A DNA stretch of 64,000 nucleotides, taken from NCBI RefSeq assembly GCF_001425745.1, contig NZ_LMDF01000005.1:742472-806471 (forward strand). The letters run 5' to 3'. Below are positions 50,272 to 58,240 of this stretch, piece by piece. The position numbers were made by a program, and so were the translations under genes. The notes under the pieces were generated by a model. The model searched no databases. It had not been told where the DNA came from and saw only the letters and a program-made list of their open reading frames with translations. Origin of the DNA: Caulobacter sp. Root343 (lineage in GTDB: Bacteria > Pseudomonadota > Alphaproteobacteria > Caulobacterales > Caulobacteraceae). The stretch's first letter is position 1. Each line of letters begins with the position of its first letter.

Positions 50272-52026
50272 CTAGGGCGCGCGGGTCAGGCTGAAGATCG
50301 GGGTGGCCGGAAAGCCCTTGTGGCCCTGGGTGCGGCCGACATAGCCGCAGCGCACGTTGTCGCCATGGAAGGTCGCCAGGGCCCCGGCCAGGGCTTCGCT
50401 GACGCAGGCCGAGCCAGGCGCGACGTCGGGTTCGATACGCGCGGCCACGACGACATGGGCGCCGATCACCGCCGGGGCCCGGGTCAGCGGATGGGTGCGC
50501 AGGTGCACGGGCCCGTAGTGCCCGCCGATCCGCAGGCCTAGCGACCGCGGCAGGCCCAGCGAGCGGAGGTCCAGGGCTTTATGGGTCTCCAGCAGGGCCA
50601 GGGCCGCCAAGGCCGCGTCCACCGGCTGGTCGAAGACCAGGAACAGGCCGTCGCCCCAGGTTTCGATATGGCTGGGCCGCGCCGCCAGCCGCTCGATGGC
50701 CCGGGCCATCTGGCCCATCACGAGTTCGATGAAGGCGGGGATCTGGTCGTCGCGCAGGGCGCCGAAGCCTCTCACGTCGGCGAACAGCATCGCCTTCATG
50801 GCCCGTCGAGGCGGTTCTTCGGGATGAGCCGGGACGCGGCGCGGCGGCGATGGCCGCTCGATCCGGATGACCGCCCGCCGCCGGCCGCCGCGCGCCCAAT
50901 AGGCGAGGTCATAGGAGACGCCGGCCGGCCCGCCGGTCTCGTGGCCGTCCCACACGGCCAGTTGGATCGCTTCTGTCGACAGGGTCTGGGCGCGCAGCAC
51001 GGCGCAGCCCATGGCGACCTGGCTGGAATAGGCGAAGATCTGCTCGTCGCCGAGATAGGGGTCCTGCGAGGCGTAGCGGATCGACGTGGCGGCGCTCATG
51101 CAGCGCTCGAAGCGCTCGACCCATGGGGCGCCGAACGGCGCGACCGACACTTCGACGAACGACTCGCGGCTGACCGGCAGCACGACGTGCAGCTCCGCGC
51201 CCGCCGCCAGCAGGGCTTCGGCGAACACGATGTCGGCGCCGGCCGCCAGGCTGCCGTAGCCGAAGCCGACGCGCTGCTCGCGCAGCAGCGCGTCGACCTG
51301 ATGGCGCAGGGCGCAGTCGGCAACGGCGGCGTCGCTGGCGGGTCCCAGGATATGGCCGGTGAAATGGGCGCAGACCGGCGGCCGGAACGGCGCCAGCCAG
51401 GCCGGGTCGACGCCGGTCTCGCGGCACAGCATCTCCAACTGACGCAGGGTCGAGGCGTGGGCGGCGAAGGCCTGGGGCGCATGGGCCAGGGCCTGGACCA
51501 TTGTCAGGCGCGCCGCTTCGAGGTCGCCGGTCAGGAACCGCGCCTCGGCCCGGCTGGCCGCCTCGTAATAGGCCGCCTCACCGGTCAGGCCGGGCGGCGG
51601 CGGGATCTTTAGCGCTTCGGTAGCGCGGACCCGGGCGCCGGCGGCGTCACCGGCCATCAGGGTCATGGTCGCGGCGTTGATCGCGCCATAGAGGCCGCCG
51701 AAGCGGTGGAACAGCGCCTCGTAGCGGCGGATCGAGGCTCGGGCGAAGGCGGCGCGGCGGCGTCCGCGCGCGGACAGGGCCACGTCCTTCAGAAGCCGCG
51801 CGCCCAGGGCGACGGCGTCGGAATCGTCGTCCGCCCGGTCCAGGCCCAGTCGGACATATTCGGCCCGCGCGAAGTCCGCCGCGCCCGACCTGGCCAGGCA
51901 GAGCACGGCGGCGTAGGCGATATCACGTGAGATCTCACCCGCCTCGAGGGCGGCATGAGCGATGTCGTAGGCCGCGAGGATCTCGCCGCGCTGGATCAGC
52001 GCGGCGACCTTGTCCTTGTCGAACAT
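50272..52026 (-). CDS. TPR / SLOG-like / class III nucleotide cyclase protein
   Basis: A 584-residue soluble protein. Residues 1-200 are helical, TPR-like (the TRAFs-binding type). About 210-380 resemble a SLOG nucleotide-binding domain, with GFGYGSLAAGADIVFAEALL and AELHVVLPVS. About 408-584 are a class III cyclase: metal Asp in LFADVRGFG (about 417) and WGDGLFLVF (about 458), and the transition-state Arg in VVVAARIEP. The base-recognition position before WGD is Glu (IETWGD), as in guanylate rather than adenylate cyclases. The Asn of the usual N-x3-R is Val. It is last in an operon with the TIR-TPR gene. Confidence 0.82.
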   Translation of the reverse strand: MFDKDKVAALIQRGEILAAYDIAHAALEAGEISRDIAYAAVLCLARSGAADFARAEYVRLGLDRADDDSDAVALGARLLKDVALSARGRRRAAFARASIRRYEALFHRFGGLYGAINAATMTLMAGDAAGARVRATEALKIPPPPGLTGEAAYYEAASRAEARFLTGDLEAARLTMVQALAHAPQAFAAHASTLRQLEMLCRETGVDPAWLAPFRPPVCAHFTGHILGPASDAAVADCALRHQVDALLREQRVGFGYGSLAAGADIVFAEALLAAGAELHVVLPVSRESFVEVSVAPFGAPWVERFERCMSAATSIRYASQDPYLGDEQIFAYSSQVAMGCAVLRAQTLSTEAIQLAVWDGHETGGPAGVSYDLAYWARGGRRRAVIRIERPSPPRRVPAHPEEPPRRAMKAMLFADVRGFGALRDDQIPAFIELVMGQMARAIERLAARPSHIETWGDGLFLVFDQPVDAALAALALLETHKALDLRSLGLPRSLGLRIGGHYGPVHLRTHPLTRAPAVIGAHVVVAARIEPDVAPGSACVSEALAGALATFHGDNVRCGYVGRTQGHKGFPATPIFSLTRAP

Positions 52027-52037
52027 CGCTTCCGGGA

Positions 52038-52445
52038 TCAGGGAACGGCGCCCGTGCCGTTCTCGACGTCGGGATCGAGATCGATCTTCTGATTGTGCGA
52101 GTCGGTCATGAACAGGCTGTAGCTGTACGTGCCCATCCGCTGGTCTTCGTAGATGATCTTGAAGCAGGTGCGCGGCGACGGGTCACCGCCGTCGATCGAA
52201 TACGGCACCCAGACATAGCTCGAGAAGTTGACGCCGTAGTCGCGGTCGATCTCGATCGGTCGAGCCTGGAATTTCCAGCCGGCGTTGATCAGCTTGTCGC
52301 ACAGCGTGAAGACGAGTTCGCAACGCTCACTCAGATCCAGCAAAAGCCGGGTCGGACGGTCCGGATTGCTGACGTTCATGAAGTTGTAGCGATCGTCCAA
52401 GCCGATGACGAGATATACAACCTTACTGGGAACGGGTTCGGTCAT
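52038..52445 (-). CDS. Small orphan protein between TIR and cyclase genes
   Basis: A 135-residue protein rich in predicted beta strands (VVYLVIGLDDRYNF, SSYVWVPYSI, TCFKIIYEDQ, YSYSLFMTD), ending IDLDPDVENGTGAVP. I do not recognise the family. GC is visibly lower than in neighbours. Gaps of 15 and 11 bases to its neighbours put it in the TIR-cyclase operon, so it may bind or regulate one of them. Confidence 0.75.
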   Translation of the reverse strand: MTEPVPSKVVYLVIGLDDRYNFMNVSNPDRPTRLLLDLSERCELVFTLCDKLINAGWKFQARPIEIDRDYGVNFSSYVWVPYSIDGGDPSPRTCFKIIYEDQRMGTYSYSLFMTDSHNQKIDLDPDVENGTGAVP

Positions 52446-52460
52446 TTCTATAGCCCCCTA

Positions 52461-54506
52461 TCAACTTGCATTTCTACCTACGGGAGAGCTTCTCCAGAAC
52501 GCAAGGAATGCGGGGTGTTCATAGCCTTGTTTGGTTAAGCTGTTCACAATGGCGTCCGCCTCGGCGCGCCTTCCAAGCGCCAGATAGGCGCGCGCCAAGA
52601 CGTCCAGGCTGGCCGGCGGCAGAGACCGGCGGCGCGTCGAAAGGGTCGCCGCGGCCGCCTCCGGCTGTCCCATGGCCAGCTGCGTAAAGCCCAGCAGCCG
52701 CACCTGATCGATCTTCGCGGCCCGCTCGCCCGGCGCGTCGACCATGTCCTTGGCCAGTTTCCGCGCGAGTGCGCGCGCCTCGTCCAGGTCGCCGGCGCGC
52801 TGAGCCAGCAAGATCGCCTGCTGCGCCAGCCGTCCCTCGAGATCGGCGCGCCAAGCCGTGTCCTTCGCACCGGATCGCAGCTTCGCGACCTCCGCCGCGG
52901 TCGCCGCGTAGGCGACGCGCGCGGACGCGGGATCCGACCAGATGTAGCGGTCGACCTCGTCCAACCGCCCGACGACCAGATATTCCCGCCAGCGGGCGTT
53001 GGTGGGATCCAGGGCGGCCAGTTCGCTCAACCGTCGCATGGCGACCTGAGAGCGCGCGCGCGCCTCGGCCATGCGTCCCACGTCCAGCTCCAGCCGGGCC
53101 AGGGCCAATTGGGTGGCGACGCTCTTGGCGGCCAGGCGCTGGTCGTTCGGGCGTCCGGCCACGCCCTCCGCCAACAGCTTCGCCGCGGCCTCGCGCTCGA
53201 GCAGCGCCTCCCGAGGCCGGCCCGAGACCAGGAGGGTGTCGGCGATCCACGCGTGGGTATTGGCCGTGTCGCCGAGGCGCTTGGGGTCCTTGGGCGCGCG
53301 GACCCGCTCGGCGTCGAACACGGCCAGGGCCGCGCGGAACGCGGTCAGCGCCTCCTCCGGCCGTCCCTGCTCGAAGACGAGCATGCCGAGATTGTTGTTG
53401 GCGTAGGCGACCTCGATCCGCCAGTCCGCGCGGCTGGCGTCCAGCTTGACCAGCGCCCGAGCCAGCTCGGCATAGCGCTTGAAGCCGCGCTCGGCGGCGA
53501 TGACATCGCCCTGACGCCATTCCATATAGGCCAGCCAGAAGACGTTCTGGGCCTCGTCGAAAATGCGCTCGCCGTTGGCCGGGTCGCGCTCGACCAGGGC
53601 GTGGGTGGTCGCCGCCGCCTGGCCGAAGGCGTCCTTGGCGCCGGCGATGTCGCCGCGCTGCTCGCGGATCGTGCCCAGCAGGGTTTGCGCCTTGGCCCGC
53701 TGGGCCAGCGCCTTATCGTCCAATCGGTCGGTGTGGGCCTTGGCGTAGTAGGCCAGCACCTTGGCGCTGACCCCGTCCAGCACGTCGAGCCGTCCCACCG
53801 GCTCCAGCTGCTGGCGCAGGTCGCCCAGCATGTAGGCCACCAGGGCTTCGGTCTCGTCGCGCTGCTCGCGGGCGATCTGGCGGGACTTCAGGGTGGCGAC
53901 GGTCATCGCGCCCATGCCCAGGGTGACGACCGCGGCCAGAGTGGTGAAGGCGGCCATCAGTTGCAGGCGCCGGCGCGCGTCACGCTGGACCAGTTGGTCG
54001 AGGCTGACGCCCAGCAGCCGCGCCGCGATCTTCAGCCGGGCCAGCCGCTTGCCGTCGGCGTCGCGCCGCAGGTCGACGGCCAGCGGCTCGACGTCCTCGG
54101 GCAGGGCGGCGCGCAGGGCCGGCGGCAGCACGTCGACCAGCGAGGCCTGGTCCGGTGTCGCGGGCGTGATCACGCAGAGGACCGCGGCGGGGCCCCGATC
54201 CTTCAGGAAATAGGCGACCTCCTGGTCCACCCAGCGCGATGTCGCGGCGGTCGGCGAGCACAGAACGATCAGGGCGTCCGAGCGATCGAGGGCGTCGCGG
54301 ATGGTTTCGCCAAGATCAGCGGCGGCGCTCAGTTCGTCGCGGTCGCGAAAGATCGGTCTAAGGTCACGCGCGATACTGGCGTCGCCGCGCGCCGACAACC
54401 TGGGCGGAGCGCGATAGGCCTCCAAAGCACGATGAAGCCATTCCGCCGCTTGGCGGTCGTGGTGACTATAGCTGATAAAGGCCTTGTAGCGCTGTTGGTT
54501 ATTCAT
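52461..54506 (-). CDS. TIR domain protein with transmembrane helix and TPR region
   Basis: A 681-residue protein. Residues 7-150 form a TIR domain: YKAFISYSHHDRQAAEWLHR, RPIFRDRDELSAAADLGE, ALIVLCSPTAATSRWVDQEV. The Glu of WVDQE (about residue 96) sits where catalytic NADase Glu residues occur. A membrane helix follows (about 207-227, LAAVVTLGMGAMTVATL), then a long TPR-like region (EEALTAFRAALAVF, REALLEREAAAKLL). The start MNNQQRYKAF at 54506 is preceded by a GGGGGGCGG stretch. It heads the operon with the cyclase, divergent from the Crp/Fnr gene by only 35 bases. Confidence 0.87.
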   Translation of the reverse strand: MNNQQRYKAFISYSHHDRQAAEWLHRALEAYRAPPRLSARGDASIARDLRPIFRDRDELSAAADLGETIRDALDRSDALIVLCSPTAATSRWVDQEVAYFLKDRGPAAVLCVITPATPDQASLVDVLPPALRAALPEDVEPLAVDLRRDADGKRLARLKIAARLLGVSLDQLVQRDARRRLQLMAAFTTLAAVVTLGMGAMTVATLKSRQIAREQRDETEALVAYMLGDLRQQLEPVGRLDVLDGVSAKVLAYYAKAHTDRLDDKALAQRAKAQTLLGTIREQRGDIAGAKDAFGQAAATTHALVERDPANGERIFDEAQNVFWLAYMEWRQGDVIAAERGFKRYAELARALVKLDASRADWRIEVAYANNNLGMLVFEQGRPEEALTAFRAALAVFDAERVRAPKDPKRLGDTANTHAWIADTLLVSGRPREALLEREAAAKLLAEGVAGRPNDQRLAAKSVATQLALARLELDVGRMAEARARSQVAMRRLSELAALDPTNARWREYLVVGRLDEVDRYIWSDPASARVAYAATAAEVAKLRSGAKDTAWRADLEGRLAQQAILLAQRAGDLDEARALARKLAKDMVDAPGERAAKIDQVRLLGFTQLAMGQPEAAAATLSTRRRSLPPASLDVLARAYLALGRRAEADAIVNSLTKQGYEHPAFLAFWRSSPVGRNAS

Positions 54507-54541
54507 TCGCCGCCCCCCTCGACAGCGTAGGACCCTAGTCG

Positions 54542-55279
54542 ATGACCGTGATTCCTTCACCACCCCAACGCGCGTCGAACGCGATGGCCGATCCCGAGGA
54601 CTATCGCGGCAACAAGCTGTTCCGGCACATGACGCGCGACGAGGTGGCGGCCCTGGCGCCGCAGGTCGAGACCCTGCGCTACGGCAAGGGCGAGATGATC
54701 CTGCAGCGCCACGACCTGGACGGCGGGATCTACCTGCTGCTGGAGGGCGCCCTGCTGGCCAACCAGTACGCGCGCTCGGGGCGCGAGGTCGGCTACCGAC
54801 GCATTCCGCCCGGCGGCTATTTCGGCGAAATCGCGGCGATCGACGGCCTGCCGCGCTCGGTCAACATCGTCGCCCTGGAGGACGCGCGGCTGGTGCGCCT
54901 GCCCCAGCGCCTGGTGATGCGCCTGTTCGAGGAGTCGCCGCGCTTCATGCGGGCGCTGCTCGAGGACATGGCCGCCCTGACCCGCGCTCTGACCGACCGG
55001 CTGTTCGAACTGACCGCCGTCTCGGTCGCCTGCCGCGTCGACATCGAGCTGCTGCGCATGGCCACGGCGGCCGGCGGTCGCGGCGAGGAGGCGGTCATCC
55101 ATCCCTGCCCCACCCACGCCGAGCTGGCCGTGCTGGTCGGCAGCCAGCGCGAGCCGGTGACCCGCGAGCTGAACCGCCTGGCCGGCCTGAACATCATCCG
55201 CCAGAGCGGCCGCACCCTGAAGATCCTCGACATGGCCGCCCTGGCCGACGAGGTCGAGCGCATCGGCGGCGAGCTCTAG
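54542..55279 (+). CDS. Crp/Fnr family transcriptional regulator
   Basis: A 245-residue regulator. The cyclic-nucleotide-binding fold has GGYFGEIAAIDGLPRSVNIV, where the Glu (about 97) and Arg-Ser (about 105) keep the phosphate-binding cassette of true cNMP binders. The helix-turn-helix is HAELAVLVGSQREPVTRELN. No Fnr-type Cys cluster is present. The start could be 54542 or, leaving more promoter space, 54584 (MADPEDYRGN). It may respond to the product of the cyclase encoded in the divergent operon. Confidence 0.88.
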   Translation: MTVIPSPPQRASNAMADPEDYRGNKLFRHMTRDEVAALAPQVETLRYGKGEMILQRHDLDGGIYLLLEGALLANQYARSGREVGYRRIPPGGYFGEIAAIDGLPRSVNIVALEDARLVRLPQRLVMRLFEESPRFMRALLEDMAALTRALTDRLFELTAVSVACRVDIELLRMATAAGGRGEEAVIHPCPTHAELAVLVGSQREPVTRELNRLAGLNIIRQSGRTLKILDMAALADEVERIGGEL

Positions 55280-57918
55280 TTGGCGAGGGCCTTTTCGCCC
55301 GTGATCCGCAGCCGGGCGGCGACGCCCGAGGCGGCCGCCAGGCCCGGCCGCGACACCGGCTGACCGCCGCCGATCCACAGCTGGGCGTCGCCGGGCTGAA
55401 CCGAGCGGCGCCCGGCGGCGTCGACGGTGGCGAAGACGTCCGTGTCCAGGTCGAAGGTGACGGTCTTCGTCTCGCCCTTGCGCAGCGACACCCGCTGGAA
55501 GCCCTTCAGCGCCCGGATCGGCGCGCCGGCGGCGCCGGGCCGCGAAACATAGAGCTGAACCACCTCGTCACCGTCGCGGCCGCCGGTGTTGGCGACAGGC
55601 ACGGCGATCTTGACCCGCTCCCCGGCCGCGACCACGCCCTTCAGGATCGGTTTGCCGTACGAGAAGCGCGTGTAGGACAGGCCGTGGCCAAACGGGTACA
55701 GAGGCTCGCCGCTGAAATAGCGGTAGGTGCGGCCGGCCATGCCATAGTCCTTGAAGGCCGGCAGTTGGTCCGCCGAGCGATAGACGGTGATCGGCAGGCG
55801 GCCCGAGGGGCTGAAGTCGCCAGCCAGCAGGTCCGCGATCGCGGTCCCGCCCTCGCCGCCCGGATACCAGGCCTCGACCACGGCCGGCAGGGTCTTGTCG
55901 GCCCAGTTGGCGCTGATCGCACCGCCGTTCATCAGTACAAGGACGACTGGCTTTCCCAGGCCGTGCAGGCGCTCAAGAAGTTGCTCCTGCGGGGCGGGCA
56001 GGTCGAGGCTGGTGCGGTCGCCGCCGGCGAAGCCCTTGGCGTGGACCGACATCTCCTCGCCCTCGACCCGAGCGGTCAGACCGCCGGCGAAGATCACGAG
56101 ATCGGCGCCCTCGGCGGCGGCCAGGGCCGCGTCACCGTCGTCCGCCGGCTGGCTCCAGGTCAGGCGCTGGTCGCCCCGGTCGCCGTCCTCGCGGGCCTCG
56201 ATGGTGATCGCGTAGGGCTTGCCCGCAACCAGGTCGATGGTCCGAGCCGAGGCCGGGTCGATCGCCGCGTTCCAGAAGTCGGCGATCAGCTGGCCGTCGA
56301 TCCGGACGCGCCAGCCGCCATCGCCGGTCAGCGAGAAGCCATGTGCGCCGGTCTGGCCAGGCGTGATGAAGCCGCTCCAGCGGATCGAGGTATGGCGTTC
56401 CTGGCGGACCGGGCGTCCCCAGCTGAACTTGGCGTTGGCGTCGACCCGCGTCTCCACGGGCGCGCCGGCGAGGTCCAGATTGCCGAATTCCTCGACCTTC
56501 AAGCCCTTGGCCGCGCAGGCCGCGTCCTGGCAGAAGATCGCGTCCGGCGTCGGGCTGCTGGCCGGACCGACGACACCGGTCCCCGGGACGTGGATCACCT
56601 TGGCGTCCGGAAAGCGCGCGCGGATCCCGGCCAGCACCGTCACCGGCCTGGACGGCGTGCCGTTGTAGTTGCCGACCAGGGCGTCGATGCTGTCAGCGTT
56701 GGGGCCGATCACCGCGATGGTCCTCGGCGCGGCCTTCAGCGGCAGCAGGCCGTCGTTCTTCAACAGCACCAGCGACGACCGGACCGCGCGCAGGGCGACC
56801 GCGTGATGGGCCGGCGTGTCGTTGTCGGCGGCGGTGATCTTGCCCCACGGTCCGCTGGTCGGCGGATCCATCAGCCCCAGGCGGTAGCGGACCTCGAACA
56901 ACCGGCGCATGGCGACGTCGACCTCGGCTTCGCTGACCAGGCCCGTCCGCACCGCCTCGACGATGGCCGGCGCCTCGACCCCTTTGGGGCCGCCGAAGTC
57001 GCAGGCCAGGTCCGTGCCGGCCTTCAGGGTGGCGGCGAAGGCCTCGGCGGCCGTTTTGCGATAGGCGTGCGAGGTCGGCAGGTAGACGTCCGCGACGGCG
57101 GCGCAGTCCGAGACCACATGGCCCGAGAAGCCCCAATCGCGACGTAGGCGATCGGTCAGCAGGGCCGGGTTGGCGCAGGCCGGCAGGCCGTCCACGGCAT
57201 TGTACGCGCACATCACCGCCTGGGCGTGGGCCCGGGTGATCAGCGCCTTGAACGCCGGCAGGTAGGTGTCCTCCAGGTCGTGCGGCGACGGATGGATGTC
57301 GTCGCGATGGCGGTCGGCCTCGGGTCCGCTGTGCACGGCGAAGTGCTTGGCCGTGGCCGCGGTCTTCAAGTGGTTCAGGTCGGGACCCTGCAGGCCGTTG
57401 ACGAAGGCCACGCCCATCTCGGCGGTCAGGACCGGATCCTCGCCGTAGGTCTCCTGGCCCCGGCCCCAGCGCGGATCGCGGAAGATGTTGATGTTGGGCG
57501 ACCAGACCGTCAGACCTCGGTATTGGACCGTGCTCCCGTCCGGCGCGACCTTCTCGACGTACTTGGCGCGGAACTCGGTGCTGATGACGTCGGCGACCTC
57601 GCCCATCAGTTGGGTGTCGAAGGTGGCGGCCAGGCCGACGGCCTGTGGGAAGACGGTGGCCTCGCCGGCCCGGGCCACGCCGTGCAGGCCCTCGTTCCAC
57701 CAGTTGTAGGCGGGCACGGCCAGGCGCGGGATGGCGGGGGCGGCGTGGCGCAACTGGCCGGCCTTTTCCTCGAGCGTCATCCGCGCCACGAGATCGGCCG
57801 CGCGTTGGGCGGCGGGCAGGGTCGGGTCGGCATAGGGCGCGTCGGCGGCCCGGGCGGCGCCCGCCAGCGACCCCAAGATCAGCGAGGCCGAGATCAGCCA
57901 GTAGCCGTGCTGTCGCAT
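55276..57918 (-). CDS. Exported glycoside hydrolase family 3 (beta-glucosidase/xylosidase) with PA14 domain
   Basis: An 880-residue enzyme with a signal peptide (MRQHGYWLISASLILGSLAG, ending AARA). The GH3 N-terminal barrel has YNWWNEGLHGVAR and TYGEDP, with the nucleophile Asp in GHVVSDCAAV near 271. A PA14-type insertion (WSGFITPGQTGAHGFSLTGD) interrupts the C-terminal domain, and a fibronectin-like domain ends the protein. It likely releases glucose or xylose in the periplasm. GGAGGA before 57918 supports the start. It overlaps the Crp/Fnr stop by 4 bases on the opposite strand. Confidence 0.9.
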   Translation of the reverse strand: MRQHGYWLISASLILGSLAGAARAADAPYADPTLPAAQRAADLVARMTLEEKAGQLRHAAPAIPRLAVPAYNWWNEGLHGVARAGEATVFPQAVGLAATFDTQLMGEVADVISTEFRAKYVEKVAPDGSTVQYRGLTVWSPNINIFRDPRWGRGQETYGEDPVLTAEMGVAFVNGLQGPDLNHLKTAATAKHFAVHSGPEADRHRDDIHPSPHDLEDTYLPAFKALITRAHAQAVMCAYNAVDGLPACANPALLTDRLRRDWGFSGHVVSDCAAVADVYLPTSHAYRKTAAEAFAATLKAGTDLACDFGGPKGVEAPAIVEAVRTGLVSEAEVDVAMRRLFEVRYRLGLMDPPTSGPWGKITAADNDTPAHHAVALRAVRSSLVLLKNDGLLPLKAAPRTIAVIGPNADSIDALVGNYNGTPSRPVTVLAGIRARFPDAKVIHVPGTGVVGPASSPTPDAIFCQDAACAAKGLKVEEFGNLDLAGAPVETRVDANAKFSWGRPVRQERHTSIRWSGFITPGQTGAHGFSLTGDGGWRVRIDGQLIADFWNAAIDPASARTIDLVAGKPYAITIEAREDGDRGDQRLTWSQPADDGDAALAAAEGADLVIFAGGLTARVEGEEMSVHAKGFAGGDRTSLDLPAPQEQLLERLHGLGKPVVLVLMNGGAISANWADKTLPAVVEAWYPGGEGGTAIADLLAGDFSPSGRLPITVYRSADQLPAFKDYGMAGRTYRYFSGEPLYPFGHGLSYTRFSYGKPILKGVVAAGERVKIAVPVANTGGRDGDEVVQLYVSRPGAAGAPIRALKGFQRVSLRKGETKTVTFDLDTDVFATVDAAGRRSVQPGDAQLWIGGGQPVSRPGLAAASGVAARLRITGEKALAN

Positions 57919-58240
57919 GGCGTATCCTCCCTTAATTCCCGGCCGTTCCAGCCTTCGCGCCCGGCTCGTCGCCGGTGTCGCGCGGCCCGAGATAGACATG
58001 CGAAATCAGGACTGGGAAGAGAAAAGTTACCGGTCACATTCACGCCGACACTGGCCCCTGTCAGCCCATCTATTCATGACGAACGGTGGGACGCGATCCG
58101 CACGAAAAACCGGATGTACATTCCCGAAACTTACAGGCGACTACGCGAGATTACGGGGCGCGGCGGGGCGGCAACAACCCGGCCACGGCGCGGCCAAGAC
58201 CCCCGGCTAGGCCTGCGAGGACAGTCCTCGAAGGTTCTCC
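57919..58240. other. Divergent promoter region, GH3 / autotransporter
   Basis: 322 bases without a gene. It contains the palindrome at 58026 and an AT-richer part at 58070-58150 that should hold promoters. No terminator or RNA gene was seen. Confidence 0.45.
58026..58037. promoter_or_regulatory. Candidate LacI-type operator GTTACCGGTCAC
   Basis: A palindrome centred on CCGG with one mismatched pair, about 110 bases upstream of the GH3 start. LacI-family operators with a central CG commonly control glycan genes in Caulobacter. Confidence 0.35.
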
